Of a stretch of 64,000 nucleotides of DNA, positions 25,296 to 37,680 are shown piece after piece (within the stretch, counting starts at the first letter, position 1; every line of letters begins with the position of its first letter). Origin of the DNA: Euryodendron excelsum (taxonomy: Eukaryota; Streptophyta; Magnoliopsida; Ericales; Pentaphylacaceae); contig CM065399.1 in NCBI GenBank assembly GCA_033060915.1, forward strand, positions 10,682,001 through 10,746,000, given 5' to 3'. Made by a program: the position numbers and the translations under genes. The notes under the pieces were generated by a model, which saw only the letters and a program-made list of their open reading frames with translations, ran no database searches and had not been told where the DNA came from.

Positions 25296-28200
25296 TAGAG
25301 CCTCCACTAGTGTGAAAGAGGTCCACAAACTCAATCCAAAAACCCTACTTTTCGATATACAGAGCTCGTAGCCTCTTTATACCCGAGTCACCTTAGGTTT
25401 TCCAAACCCTAGCCTCCATACACAAACCCTAGCCTCCTGCACACTTACATACACTTCTATACACTCATACACTAGCCTCCAAAGCCTCCTTTGAAGACTT
25501 GAAGTGCTGCAATCTGAAGCTTTGAAGATTGAAGACAAACTCTTGAAGATTGAAGACAAACTCTTGAAGATTGAAGTGAAGACCGAAGCAAGATAAACAA
25601 AGCAAAGCGCGCAAAGCTAAGCAAAATAAAGAAGACACAAGGTAGGCTTCTTATTTACATTTACGCATCTTCCCCTCTCTCTTCTCTCTCCTAACCCACT
25701 TGGGTTTTCTTCTATTTTAATCCCCCATCTTCTTCCCCCCCCCCCTTCTTTGCATGCTTGAAACAAGAGAATTCTCAGTCCATGTGTAGGATTAGGCTTT
25801 TGGAGAGTTATAGTGTCGGGGGCTTTCTTTTAGTCTAATCGGAGTCCACGTGGGTTCGCCCCCTTGATTATGTGGTGAAGCCTTAACCTTGTACGTTCAC
25901 GACCCCCAATTTGCATTATGCATATCATGATCTTGCATTCTTCCGAAATTCATTTTCAAAGCTTGCATTAACATCGTTTTCAAAATTTCATCAAAATCTT
26001 CTTTTTCAAATCTTGTTTTCAAAATCACAATCCTAAGGTGATTCTAGCCTTTTCATGGCTAGGATTGCTTTAGGAAAGTATTACATTTAAAGTGACTAAT
26101 ACGGTCCATATTTTCAAAACATTGTTGTTTTCAAAACCACTATCTTAAAAGTGGTTCTAACCTTCTTATGGTTAGAATCGCTTTAGGAAAGTGAGGTATT
26201 TTATATATACTTTCTAAAAACTCTCTTTTCAAATCCCTCCTTCCAAAAACTACCTCCAAAAATCTATTTTCAAAACTTCCTTTTTAACTCTTTTTCAAAA
26301 CATCTTTCTTAAAAACTCCTTTCCAACAATCTCTTCCCAAAAACATCTTTCCTAAAAGCTCCTTTCCAAAAATGTTTTCCTCAAAGTTCACTCTCCAAAG
26401 ACGTTCCTTACATTTCCTTCCGAAACAACTCTTCCCAAAAATTTGTTTCTAAAAACTCCTCACTAGGATTTCTTTCCAAAAACTCTCTCTTTTCAAAATT
26501 TACTTTCTAAAAACTCCTCTCTAGGATTTCCTTCTAAAAATCCCTCTTTCCAAAAAACCCACTTTCCAAAAACTCTTTCCGTAGAGTTCATGTTAAATCC
26601 TAGAACCTATGTTTAGGAAACCCTAATTTTCCTTTCCAAAAACATGATTTCCAATCCCTTATTTTGGCCTCAAAACCTAGGTTTTCAAAACCTCTTATTT
26701 TTACGTCAAAACTATATATATTTCCAAAACCTATTTTCTATATCAAAACTATAGTCTTCCCAAAATTAGAATTTTCAAAACTCCATCTTTCCAAATCCAT
26801 GTCAAATCCAATCTTCCCTTTAGGAAACCAAACCCAATCTCCCCTTTAGACAACTAGATCCAATCCTCTATTTTTGGAAACAAAATTAAAACATCTCTTT
26901 TTAGTAAAAAAAATCCAATCCCTGGTTTTAGGAAATAGGAATCTCAATCCTTCCTAATCTAAACCTTTCCTAATTCAACTCCTTCCTAATCTAGTACTTT
27001 CCTAAACCTTAAGTTTCCTAAACTTAAACTCTTAAATCTTTCCTTAAACTTTAAGCTTTCAAACCTTTCTAATTCCATCCCTTTTCAAATCTTAACTTTC
27101 CAAATCTAAGTTTTCAAACTTTTCTTAAACTTAAAACCTTTCCTAATTTCAAGAATTTCTAAAACTCAAATTTTGAATCTTTCTAAAATTCTAAACTTCC
27201 CTAAACTTCAAATCTTTCCAAATCTAAAACTTTCTAAATTCTAAACTTTTCAACTTTCAAAACTTCCCAGTTCCAAAACATTCTAAATTCAAAACTTTCC
27301 AATTTCAATACTTTCTTAAAATGAAACCTTTCCTAGTTTCAAAACCTTTCCTAATTTCAAAAACTTTCCTAAATTCGAACACTTTTCTAAATTGAAACTT
27401 TCCTAAAACCAAAATTTCCAAAAAACACACTTTCCTATTTTAAAACTTTCCTAAATCGGACATTTCCTAATTCAAACCCTCCCTAAATCCAATCTTTCCT
27501 AATCTTCCAAGTCCAACATTCGAGTCAAGTCTTTCTTAATCTCGAGTCCTTTCTAAATCCTATCTTCCTAGGTCTAGGGTCTCTATTTTTCCATTTCAAA
27601 TTCCAATCTTCTATTCGAAATTTAAATCAAATCTAGATTCCTATTCAATCTCTTTCCTCCAATCATACCTTCTATTTTTTATCGGACTCTTGTCCAAACT
27701 ACGACTGACCTGATTCTTTAAAAAGGATACGTAGGCAACCCTCATGGGTGCGGTCACAACCTTTTTCAAGCTTCTATTTCCACAAATCTCCAATTCTACA
27801 ATCTTTTTCAAGTTTTCAATTCCATAATCTATTTTTTTAATTCCAAATTTCTATTTCCAAATCTCTACTTCCAATTTCCAAAACTTTTCAATTTCAAATC
27901 TATTTTTTTAAATCAAATCAATTTCCTTTCAAATCTATTTCCAAATCTATTTTTCAACTCTCTTTTCTTACACTTGCACATCATGCATCATGCTTATTTC
28001 TTTTTAAACATTTCTTTTTTAAAGTAAATAGGATTGAACATTTGATAGTTGAAGACTCTCATAGGTGAAACTAGGGTAAATAGACATGTAGGTACTGCAA
28101 GGGCGGGGTAAGGTGATAGCTTAGTGTGTCTTCCCTACACGTAACCAACCTTCGAACCTAGAATTACTGTTTTCAAATACCAAAATGGAGTTTATTTTCA

Positions 28201-28521
28201 AGAAGGGCTTAAATGTTTTCTAAAGGTTATCAAACAACCTGTTTTTTTAAAAACCTTCTCTTAAGGTAGTATTTTCAAAATCGTTTTCAAAAACCCTAAG
28301 TATAGTTTTCGGATTGTGCTTAGATTTTAGGTGACCTAACTCACCTTAATCAAGTTATGTGGTGACTCCAAATCTTTTTCTAAAAGCCCTTTATTCAAAT
28401 CAATTTTCAATTCAAATATAGTCGCACTCATTCTTCTAGGAGGATTAGTTCTAATGAGAGAGTACAGTGTTTTTTCCGCTTGTCTGTGTATTTCTTGAGT
28501 GCAAAAAATCTGGACGCAACA

Positions 28522-28526
28522 TCAAT
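28522..28526. repeat. Right target-site duplication of solo LTR D (TCAAT)
   Basis: The matching TCAAT directly follows the terminal ACA of D, after which C-LTR sequence resumes. Confidence 0.9.
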
Positions 28527-29487
28527 CTTTTCCAAATGAAGTCCAAGTTCTCCTTCAAAATTCAATCTTTTCAAATAAAATCAATTTCAAAATCCTTAAG
28601 TTCAATCTTTTCAAATCAAAGTCAATTTCAATTTCCATTTTAAATCCAAGTTCAATTTCAAATCTTCTATTCAAAGTTTAAATCAAACCCTTTTCAAATC
28701 AAACCTTTTCAAGTTAAACTTTTCAAAAATCTCAAATTGTTTATTTTCAATCGGACCCCGAGTCCGAACTACAACTGACCTGATTCCCAACCAAAGGATA
28801 CTTAGGCAACCCCCATGGGTGCGGTCACAACCTTTTTTAAGTTTCTAATTCCATAACCTCTTTCAAATTTTCAATTTCATACCCTTTTCTAAGTTTCCAA
28901 TTCCATAACCTTTTTCAAGCTTCAAAATTTATTTTCAAAATCATATCTTTTTCTTGCACTTGCATGTCATGCATTATATCAAACTTCTTTCCAAATTCTT
29001 TTCAAAGTAGATATAATTGGACATTTGTTAATCGAAGATTCTAAATGAGTGAACCTAGGGTGAATAGACATATAGGTACCGTAAGGGCAGGATAGGGTGA
29101 TAATCTTAAGACATCTTTCCTATACGTAACCAACCTCTGAATTTAGAATCACTATTTTCGAGAGACCAAAAATGAAGTTATTTTTTAAAAGGGTTTAAAT
29201 CTTTCCAAAGGTTGTCAAACAACCTGTTATCTTAAAAATCCTCTCTTGAGGATGTTTTTCAAAACCCTAAGTTTAATCTTCGGATTGTACTTAGTTTTAG
29301 GTGACCTAACTCACCTTAACAAAGTTAAGTGGTGACTCCAAACTTTTTCCAAAAGCTCTTATTCAAATCAATTTCTAATTCAAACCTAGTCACACTCGTC
29401 CTTCTAGGAGGATGAGTTCTAATGAGAGAGTACCGTGTTTTTCTCACTTGTGTGTATTTCTCAAGTGCAAAAAATCAGGGCGCGACA

Positions 29488-30363
29488 CTCCCGCCATGCC
29501 TAATCTTTTTCTATGACATGAATGAAATGCTTGACTCCTCTTACTGGCCTATAGAAGGATCCCTGCCTTTAAATGGGACTCCCAAGGAGGACGTGACTTA
29601 TGACAAATGGAGAGAAGAATTCCTACACCCTGTGCTTGCCATGACCAAACCTATTATCCCAGAAAACCCCTTGGCCCATGACTGAATTTAATTATGAAGA
29701 CATGGACTGGGCCCTAAGAAAATAAAAGTACCAGCAGTTCCATTCGAATGCAAATAGGGAGAGCTCGCCAACTTGTTTACTGAGTATATCCAGAAGGAGG
29801 CTAAGGGGCAAGCTAAAAAGGAAGAAGACAAAAAACAACAACTACAAGTCTTGAGGGAAGCCTCGGCACAGCCAAGGAGGTTGGAGAAAGCAAAGGAAGG
29901 AATGAGATCAACAAATGTACCATCCTCAACAATTCCCCAAAAGATATGTCAGTTTGCTCGACATCGTCTGATAATATACCTGGCGAGTGCAGCACCAAGG
30001 AGGTTGGCATAGTACCTAAACCCTATTGAGGGTTTTCACTAAAGAGCTCACAAGAAAGGGATGTTTCACCAAAATTCATCTGTTTTCTTTCTATCTTTCT
30101 ATTTCCTATTTTTAATATCCTAGTTTACATATTTCATTTAAGAACATTGCATGTCATGTAAAATCAACTCGAAAATGAAATAAAGTAATTTCTAGTTTAT
30201 CCCATGTCATGTAAGATCTACTCATCTAAATGGTGAAATGATTTTAGGGGATCCCTCTTCACCCTGTAATTTACCCAACTCGTTGGGTGTGATAGCACTA
30301 ATTATATATTCGCTACATAAGCTTCTTGACAAGAATAGAGAGGGAAGAGTAAATCCAAGAGTA
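29488..30363. other. Older flanking DNA between C and E, with a degraded possible coding stretch
   Basis: This is not LTR sequence. On the + strand a frame is open at about 29500-29685 (containing EMLDSSYWPIEGSL and DKWREEFLHPVL), and a lysine/glutamine-rich frame follows at 29773-30012. I do not recognise either; they could be remnants of an older retroelement polyprotein. It continues, across solo LTR E, at 35373. There is no sign of a host gene. Confidence 0.4.
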
Positions 30364-30368
30364 GGGAG
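30364..30368. repeat. Left target-site duplication of solo LTR E (GGGAG)
   Basis: GGGAG directly before TGTCGCGCCC, repeated at 35368-35372 directly after GTGCTTACA. Confidence 0.9.
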
Positions 30369-33300
30369 TGTCGCGCCCAGATTTTTCGCACTCGAGAAAT
30401 ACTCACCCAAACGGGAAAAATGATGTACTCTCTCGTTAGAACTCACCCTCCTAAAAGAATGAGTGCGACTAGGTTTGAATTGAAAATAAGTTTGAATAAA
30501 GGGCTTTTGAAAAAGATTCGGAGTCGCCACCTAACTTGATTAAGGTGAGTTAGGTCACCTAAAAACTAAGAGTAATCCGAAAACTACACTTAGGGTTTTT
30601 GAAAAACGATTTTGGAAAACATCTCCTCAAGAGAGGGTTTTTAAGAAAAACGGGTTGTTTGGCAACCTTTGGAAAATATTTAGCCCTTTTTAGAAAAATA
30701 ACTCCTCTTGGTCTTTGAAAACAGTGATTCTAAGTTCGGAGGTTGGTTACGTGTAGGGAAGACGCACTAAGCTATCACCCTACCCCGCCCTTTCGGTACC
30801 TACATGTCAATCTATCCTAGTTTCACCTATGAGAGTCTTTAACTAACTATAGTTCAACCCTATTCACTTTGAAAAGAATATTTGAAAAGAAACTAACATG
30901 ACGCATGATGTGCAAGTGCAAGTTAAGAGAATTAGAAAATAGAAATTGATTTAAAAAGAAATTGATTTGATTTGAAAATAGATTTGAAGAGATGGAATTG
31001 AAATTTAAAAGTTTGAAAATTGAAAGTAGAAATTTGAAAATAGAAATTTTGAAATTGAAATTTTGAAAATAGATTGGAATTTGAGATTTGGAAAGATTTT
31101 GGAAACCGTACCCATGAGGGTGGAATTAAAAGTTTGAAAAGTGTTGTGACCGCACCTATGAAGGTTGCCTACGTATCCCTTTGGGGGAATCAGGTCAGTC
31201 GTAGTTCGGACCGGAATCCGATTGAAAATAGATTGATTTGAAGAGAGAGATTGAATTAGAAATTGGATTTGATTTGAGATTAGAAAAGGAGATTGGAAAT
31301 TGAAATTGAGAAGATCGGACTTTGATTTGAAGAGATAGATTTGGACTTGTTTTGAAAAAGAGAAGGTTTGAGAAAACCCAGACTTAGGAAAGAGAAGAGA
31401 CTTAGGAAAGATTTGACTTGGCTTGGAAGATTTGGAAAGGCTAGATTTTAAGAGATGTTCGAATTAGGAAAAGTCTAATTTAAGAAAGTTTTAAATTAGG
31501 AAAGTTTCATTTTTGGAAATTTTTGAATTAGGAAAGTTTTAGGTTTAAGAAAGTTTTCAACTTTAGGAAAATTTTGAAATGGGAAAGTATTGAATTTAGA
31601 AATGTTTTGAAACAAGAAAAGTTTAGTTTGAGAAAGGTTTAGAATTTGGAAAGTTTCAAATTAAGAAAGTTTTAAATTTTGTAATGTTTGAAAAAAGGGA
31701 AGTTTTGAATTTGGAAAGTTTTGAAAACAATGAAGTTTTGAAAACAATGAAGTTTTGAAAATAAGAAAGTTTCGTTTTGGGAAAAGTTTGAAAAAGGAAA
31801 GTTTTCAGTTTAGGAAATGTTTAACTTAAGAAAGTTTTGAGTTTAGAAAAATCTTAGATTTGGAAAGATGTTGAAGTTTTGGAAAGTTTAGAATTTGAAA
31901 AGATTTAGGAGTTTGACTTTTAGAAAGTCTTGAAATTAGGAAAGGCTTGAATTTAGGAAAGGTATTGAAAACTTGAATTTGGAAAGTTAAGATTTAGAAA
32001 GGGGGTTAAATTAGGAAAGGGTTGAATTTTAGAATTTTAGGAAAGATTTTTATGTTTAAGTTTTGGAAACTTAAGGTTTAGGAAAGTGGAAGTTTAGGAA
32101 GGATTTGAATTAGGAAAGAGTTGGATTTTGAAATTTAAAGGGAGATTTAGAGTTTAGGTTTAGGAAACTTATGATTTAGGAAGGTAGGAAATTAGGAAGA
32201 AGTTGAATTAGGAAAGGTTTAGGATTTGTTTCCAAAAACGGAGGATTGGATTTAGTTTCCTAAACGGGGAGATTGGATTCGGTTTCCTAAAGGGAAGGTA
32301 GGATTTGGCAAGGATATGGAAAAGGAGATTCTAAAAACCCTAGCTTTGAAAAAAAGAGGTTTTGGAAATATGTATAGTTTGGATGTGAAAACAAGAGATT
32401 TTGGAAACCTAGGTTTGAGGCAAAGTTTGAAAATTATGTTTTTGCAAAGAAAATTAGGGTTTCCTAATTGTGGGCTCTAAGGCTTGACTTGGGCTCTAAG
32501 GAAAGAATTTTTGGAAAGTGCGTTTTTAGAAACGAAGGTTTTGGGAGAAAAAATCCTAGAGGGGAGTTTCTAGAAGGAAGATTTTTGGAAAGAGAGTTTT
32601 TAGGAAAGTGAATTTAGGGAGTGTTTTTAGAAAGTGAATTTTAAGGAAAAGATTTTGAAGAGGAGTTGAAAAAGAGAGTTTTGAAAAATGGATTTTAGAA
32701 TGGAGTTTTTGAAAACAATTTTGAAGAGGAGAGTTTTAGGAAAGTATGTTGAAAAAGAGATTTTTAGGAAGAAAGACTTTTTGAAAAGAGAGTTTTTAGA
32801 AGGAGTAAAAACATCTCACTTTCCTAAAGCAATTCTAACCATAAGAGGGCTAGAGCCACTTTAGGAAAGTGGTTTTGAAAAACAATAAGATTTGAAAATA
32901 TAGACTAAAAATGTCACTTTTAATGTAACACTTTCCTAAAGCAACCCTAGCCATGGAAATGCTAGAATCACCCTAGGATTGTGGTTTTGAAAACAAGTTT
33001 TTGAAAAAGAGATTTTGATGCAATCTTGAAAACGAGTTTGAAAACGATTTTAAAAACGAGTTCGAAAACGAATTTTGGAAGATGCAAGACTATGATATGC
33101 ACAATACAATTTGGGGTTGTGAACATACAAGGCTAAGGCTTCACCACATAATCAAGGGGGCCGGACCCATATGGTCTTTGGTTAGACTAGAAGAAAGCCC
33201 CCGACACGGTGACTCTCCAATAGCCCAATCCTACACATGGACCGGGAATCCCCTTGTTTCAAGCAAGCAAAGAAAGGGGGGAAAGAGATGGGAGATTAAA

Positions 33301-33690
33301 ATAGAGAAAACCCAAGTGGGTTAGGAGAGAGAAGAGAGAGGGGGGAAGTGCAAAAATTTAAATAGAAAGCCTACCGTATGTCTTCTTTATTTTGCGGGCC
33401 TTGCTTGTCTTCAATCTTCGGTCTTCGTCTTGATCTTCTTCTTCAACCTTCAAGGGTTGTCTTCAAGCTTTAGATGGCAGCTCTTCAAGTCTTCAAAGGA
33501 TGGTTGAAGGCTAGTGTATGAGTATATGGGGATGTATAGGAGTGTGTATGGGCTAGGGTTTAGTGTAGGGTGGCTAGGGTTTGGGAAACCTAAGGAAACT
33601 AGGGTTTTGGAGGTGCTCGAGCTCTGTATATCAAAATATATGATTTTTAGGTTAAGTTTGCAGACCCTTTTTACGTTGAATGAGGCTTTG

Positions 33691-33698
33691 TATTTATA
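33691..33698 (-). promoter_or_regulatory. TATA box in LTR E
   Basis: TATAAATA on the - strand. The GGCGCC palindrome at 33752-33774 lies about 55 bp upstream. Confidence 0.6.
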
Positions 33699-33751
33699 GA
33701 GGTTGGACAAACCTGGCACCTGTTGCAGTGGCGCCAGGGCAAAATTGCTCT

Positions 33752-33774
33752 TGGCGCCACTACTAGTGGCGCCA
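33752..33774. repeat. Perfect palindrome upstream of the TATA box of E
   Basis: Arms TGGCGCCACTA and TAGTGGCGCCA (11 bp each) are separated by one base. Equivalent palindromes stand at the same place in F and, decayed, in B, C and D. Confidence 0.85.
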
Positions 33775-34139
33775 GCCACTTAGGAAACTTTATAAGTCGG
33801 CAAGCAACGTATCTTTGACTAGATTTGGGCACTTGTACTAGTGACTACCATGCAACTTTTAGCCTGACTTCACTAAGAGTGACTCCGGAAAGTCCGGGAA
33901 TGATTTGGAGGAGCCGGGAATGACCTAGAAGGCCAAAAAGGAGCAGGAACACTTAAAATAGTGTCCTGGAAATATTTGACTTGAAAAGTGAGGATAAGAT
34001 GTGTCGGAAAGGTTGACTGGGTCCTTAGGGCCAAAACAGTCAATTGGACTAGAAAGCTGCCGGGGCGAACTCAGATTGTCCCGGAAGAAGACTTGGGATC
34101 TGGAAACATTATTCAGAATGTTCCCGGAGGTTGCCGGTT

Positions 34140-34450
34140 TGATTCCCAGAGCCGGTGTGGTCGAAAAAGGAGATCGGCCCACCAGGGGCAAAACGGTCAT
34201 TTTGTACCGGATTTGCCGGAACTGACTCGGAATGGTCCAGAAAGGTAAAGGAAGGTTGAGAACACTATAAAAAGTATTCTCGGGACATTACCGGTTTGAT
34301 ACCCAAAGCCGGTGTGGTCGAAGAAGGAGACCGGCTCTTTAGGGGCAAAACGGTCATTTTGTACCGGGTTGGCCGGAACTGACTCAGAATGATCCGAAAA
34401 GGTAAAGGAAGGTTGAGAATACTATAAAAAGTATTCTCGGGACATTACCG
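34140..34450. repeat. Two ~155-bp tandem units in LTR E
   Basis: Each unit runs from GAGCCGGTGTGGTCGA through GGGGCAAAACGGTCATTTTG to CTATAAAAAGTATTCTCGGG. The same unit occurs two to three times in F at about 38290-38610. It lies in the promoter-distal (U3) part of the LTR. Confidence 0.75.
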
Positions 34451-34731
34451 ATTTGATACCCAGAGCCGGTGTGGTTCCCGGGGTATTTGGATGCCTAGGG
34501 GCAAAATGGTCATCTTGACCGGAAAGTCTCGAAAAATGTCTAAAGGACAGTTTGGTCATTTTTTTACCAAAGTGGGTTAACAAACACTGGTGTTGACCTG
34601 GGTTTTGAGTATTTCCACCACTCTAATGGCAGTTGTCGTGACACAGGGGTTTGTTACCAATTCCCTATATCAACCTATTTGTGAGTATTTTCGCTACTCT
34701 AACGGTTTTGTGAGTAGTTTCGCTACTCGGA

Positions 34732-35178
34732 CCGTCTCGAGGAATAAACTTTCTCGAGAGAGGGATTGAAAAGGGGACTTATCGTCTCCGAAGAGACGTG
34801 CCTAGATTGGAACCGTCTAGAGGAATAAACTGTCTCAAGAGTGGGATTGGAAAAGGGACTTATCGTCTCCGAAGAGAAGTGCCTGGATTGGAACCATCTC
34901 GAGAAATAAACTGTCTCGAGAGTGGGATTGGAAAGGGGTCTTACCGTCTCCGAAGAGACGTGCCTGAGTTGAAGCCATCTCGAGGAATAAACTGTCTTGA
35001 GAGTGAGATTGGAAAGGGGTCTTACCGTCTCCGAAGAGACGTGCCTGAGTTGAAGCCGTCTCAAGGAATAAACTGTCTCGAGAGTGGGATTGGAAAGGGG
35101 TCTTACCGTCTCCGAAGAAACGTTCCTGAGTTGAAGCCGTCTCTAGGAATAAACTGTCTTGAGAGTGGGATTGGAAAG
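34732..35178 (-). repeat. Array of 81-bp units in LTR E (about 5.5 copies)
   Basis: Units of 81 bp contain CTCGAG..GAATAAACTGTCTC and then CGTCTCCGAAGAGACG, an inverted repeat with a 4-base loop. Because 81 is a multiple of three, the array is open in several frames and yields spurious 27-residue repeat proteins on both strands. I treat it as non-coding. Confidence 0.88.
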
Positions 35179-35367
35179 GAAAGGACAATGCCCCTAAGGG
35201 CATTTTGGTCATTTTGCCTCTATTTGGGCCTGACAGGCCCACGAAGCGATGGAAAGACGAAATTTGGACCTAGAGAATTGGATTCAATAGGAATATGCCC
35301 ACAATGACTTGAAAACAAGTCTGGGCGGAGTGTAGACTGTCGAGCGGTCAAAAATGGAGTGCTTACA

Positions 35368-35372
35368 GGGAG
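35368..35372. repeat. Right target-site duplication of solo LTR E (GGGAG)
   Basis: Matches the copy at 30364-30368. Confidence 0.9.
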
Positions 35373-37260
35373 GTTACCTAAATGCAGCACTTAAGTGGCA
35401 TCTAAGCTAAACGATGGATAGCTGAGCTATCAAGAGAAAGAGGAGCCATTATTTTGTTCTCCTTTAAACAGCAGAAGATTCCCCTTATACAACCCACTAG
35501 AGTTGCAGATGATTCTTATTCAAAAAAACAAACTAAGAGCCACCAACACCCCCCCCCCCCCCCCCCCCCACCCCCGCGGCCCCACTGGGGCAAATGTATG
35601 CCAGGAATGAATCCACAAACTAACATTTACCATTTTAAGATGTTGCTAAAATTTTGGAAAAGAGGCCCTCAATTCCTCTACCATACAATCAAAAATAACC
35701 TTTGCAATACCAGTTTAAGTTGGTTACATTTCTTTCAAAAAATCGACGCAAAGGTCATTGCCCATACTAGGTTAAAGCGAAACCATGAATGTATAAGTAC
35801 GTAGAGAATAAATTGTAATAACAATCACCAAAGGGGCATAGCATTAATGGCATGCCCAATAGCGAAGGTGAGAGAAATGGTTTAAAGAAGAAAAAAGAAG
35901 AAGCCTTTTTTCGAGCCCAATTAATGAGTAAGAGTTTCCAAAAAAAAGGGAGGGGGGGGGGGGCGTATCATCCAAAATGGCAATGAAGGGATAACATAAA
36001 AGCAATCCTCTCAACAAAGAGAAAAGTTTTGAAAACGACAAGAGCTACTTACCAAGGGTGATCATGAGTCTTCAAGAACCTAGCAAATGCAATAGGTTTG
36101 AGCCTTTATCCTCCCTATTAAAACTCCCATAACCTTGCCACATTATGGTCCAAATAAAAGTCTTCTCAGATCAAGAAAAATTGCTTAATCTAAATAAGCT
36201 TGAACAAGAAAATAGTAACGCCTAATGGTAAATACTGGGGCAAAATTCACTTATTGCAACAAGTGGTTCTGGTTCATATAATCTCCATTGGAGATAAAAA
36301 TCCGAGCCTACGTACCCTTCTATTTCATACAACGCCCAAACCTAACCTACACTACGATCCTAAAAAAAGCCTCCTCAGATTGGGAAGCCTAGTCATCTAT
36401 CGCTATGCTAAGGCTATGCAAGTTGCTACTCGAGCCGTATCTAGGAGAGTTGAGAGTTCGGTTACCAACCAGATAATTCCAAACACTAACCCCATGGAAG
36501 GCAGTACTAAGAGCACAACCACCCAAATCAGGAAGATTGGGACCATTCAGAATGGTGCAAAATGCTATCACACTTTGACCAAGATAGGACAAAAGCAAAA
36601 GAAAGAAGGATCCCGAAGAAGGGCATACTACTTCAAGAGTGTAAGCTTGGAGCATCATGGGAGTTTCCAGCTCAACCTGTACACACATTCATAATATTTG
36701 CAGATACATTTGTTAGAAATTTTGGCATAAACTTTACATACACTTAATAAAGCCCTTTGCATAAACAAACATCATAACACAACCTATACACATGTCACTA
36801 TCATCACAATCACATGTGTATACATCCATCACAGTCACCTATAACCATATTCATAACCTGTACATACATCCCATGTGCATACATTCACGTACCTGCCCAT
36901 CCGTGCATAAACATCCATTCCGTTTAAATATTACAAAGGTTAAAATGTCCATGAGCTAACTCACGACTCCAAAAGAAAACATCTAACAAAATTTACTCCA
37001 AATCCAGGTGGTTACTATGAAAATTGAAACAAAAAGAGATAAGCCCACTGAAGCCCATCACAAGCCTACGTCGCCATCTTGGTCAAAATCTCCAAAGAAC
37101 GACTCATGAGGAGGCAGCTGACTACTGGAAGTCCTGGCATCATATGGTTCCATACAAAAAAAATAAGTAACTTGGGAAAGTAAAAAAAAAAAAAGTAAAG
37201 TCTCGTGAAGGAAGTACTAAGCTCTACAAGCAGTAAAGAAGGCAAGATCCAAAAGACAAA
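35373..37260. other. Older flanking DNA between E and F
   Basis: This 1.9-kb stretch is unrelated to the LTR family. It contains a run of 21 C at 35549-35569, a run of G near 35953, an unrecognised 164-codon + frame at 36200-36694 (lysine- and serine-rich, no known motif, probably chance), and a segment of CATA/CACA-like simple sequence at 36.74-36.92 kb. No gene is supported. It belongs with the DNA on the other side of F that carries the PMD remnant. Confidence 0.4.
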
Positions 37261-37487
37261 GTAAGAAATCAAATGCAAACCCAACGGGCCTCCATCTGTG
37301 ATAGCCAGGCAGTTAGGTCAGCTACCTCTAACAAATGTCGATTCTGCATGGCTACGTGCTCCTCTGGAGAAACAAACCCTTGAGCTGTAGGTCAACGACC
37401 TCTTGGCCCATGGCTATACCTCCTACTACCACCTTCAAAAAAGTAAAAGCAACAACAGATCTTGCACTAAAGTGGATAGTATAGTCA
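37261..37487 (-). pseudogene. Distal piece of the PMD pseudogene, cut off by solo LTR F
   Basis: The - strand translation contains QGFVSPEEHVAMQNRHLLEV followed by ADLTAWLSQMEARW, a short helical segment typical of the region after the plant mobile domain core in retroelement-borne PMD proteins. Stops are present. Before F inserted, this piece lay downstream of the PMD coding remnant at 42462-43380 on the same strand. Confidence 0.45.
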
Positions 37488-37492
37488 ACGTC
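37488..37492. repeat. Left target-site duplication of solo LTR F (ACGTC)
   Basis: ACGTC directly before TGTAAGCACC, repeated at 42457-42461 directly after the terminal GTGACA. Confidence 0.9.
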
Positions 37493-37680
37493 TGTAAGCA
37501 CCCCATTTTTTACTACTCGGCAGTCTACACTCTGTCCAGACTTGTTTTCAAGTCATTGTGGGCGTATTCCAATCGAAACCAACTTTCTAAGTCCAAATCC
37601 CATCTGTCCATCACTTCGCAAGCTCAAATAGAGGCAAAATGACTAAAATGTCCTTAAGGGCATTGTCCTTTCCTTTCCAA

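Larger units (their letters stand above)
23684..28521 (+). mobile_element. Solo LTR D, 4838 bp
   Basis: A complete LTR from TGTAAGCACC to TGGACGCAACA, flanked by perfect TCAAT repeats, with LTR sequence of element C continuing on both sides. No internal region is present, so it is a solo LTR left by recombination between the two LTRs of a full element. From left to right it contains five ~45-47-bp tandem units with small inverted repeats (23876-24098), a second block of short repeats (24.28-24.42 kb), an imperfect GGCGCCACT..AGTGGCGC palindrome at about 25.21 kb, a TATA box at 25288-25295, the pyrimidine-rich repeat body (26.2-27.6 kb) and the U5 hairpin near 28425-28450. Confidence 0.92.
20101..29487 (+). 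mobile_element. Element C: 3' LTR, split by solo LTR D
   Basis: A + strand LTR whose first ~8 bases (TGTAAGCA) are missing, starting CCCCATTTTT at 20101. It ends AGGGCGCGACA at 29487. Removing D (23684-28521) and one copy of its target duplication leaves about 4.54 kb. It carries a TATA box at 21702-21709, a pyrimidine-rich degenerate body and the U5 hairpin at 29394-29417. Its left part resembles LTR B more than LTR D. Because gag joins directly to it, element C looks like an LTR-gag-LTR derivative produced by deletion of pol. Confidence 0.75.
30369..35367 (-). mobile_element. Solo LTR E, 4999 bp
   Basis: A complete LTR on the - strand, from TGTCGCGCCC to GTGCTTACA, with perfect GGGAG on both sides and no internal region. 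Reading on the - strand from 35367 it shows an array of 81-bp units (34732-35178), two ~155-bp units (about 34140-34450), a perfect 11-bp-arm palindrome (33752-33774), a TATA box (33691-33698), the degenerate repeat body (31.4-32.8 kb) and the U5 hairpin (30441-30464). By eye it is close to F, of the order of 90 per cent at the ends, and lies in inverted orientation to it. Confidence 0.93.

Noticed and set aside
34798..35307. 169-codon frame with a 27-residue repeat, and similar frames on the opposite strand and in F (37639-38070)
   Set aside because: The 81-bp tandem unit is a multiple of three, so any frame without a stop in one unit stays open across the array. It is open on both strands, inside a solo LTR.
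36200..36694. 164-codon + strand frame between E and F
   Set aside because: No recognisable motif, an overlapping open frame on the other strand, and repeat-derived surroundings. Treated as chance.
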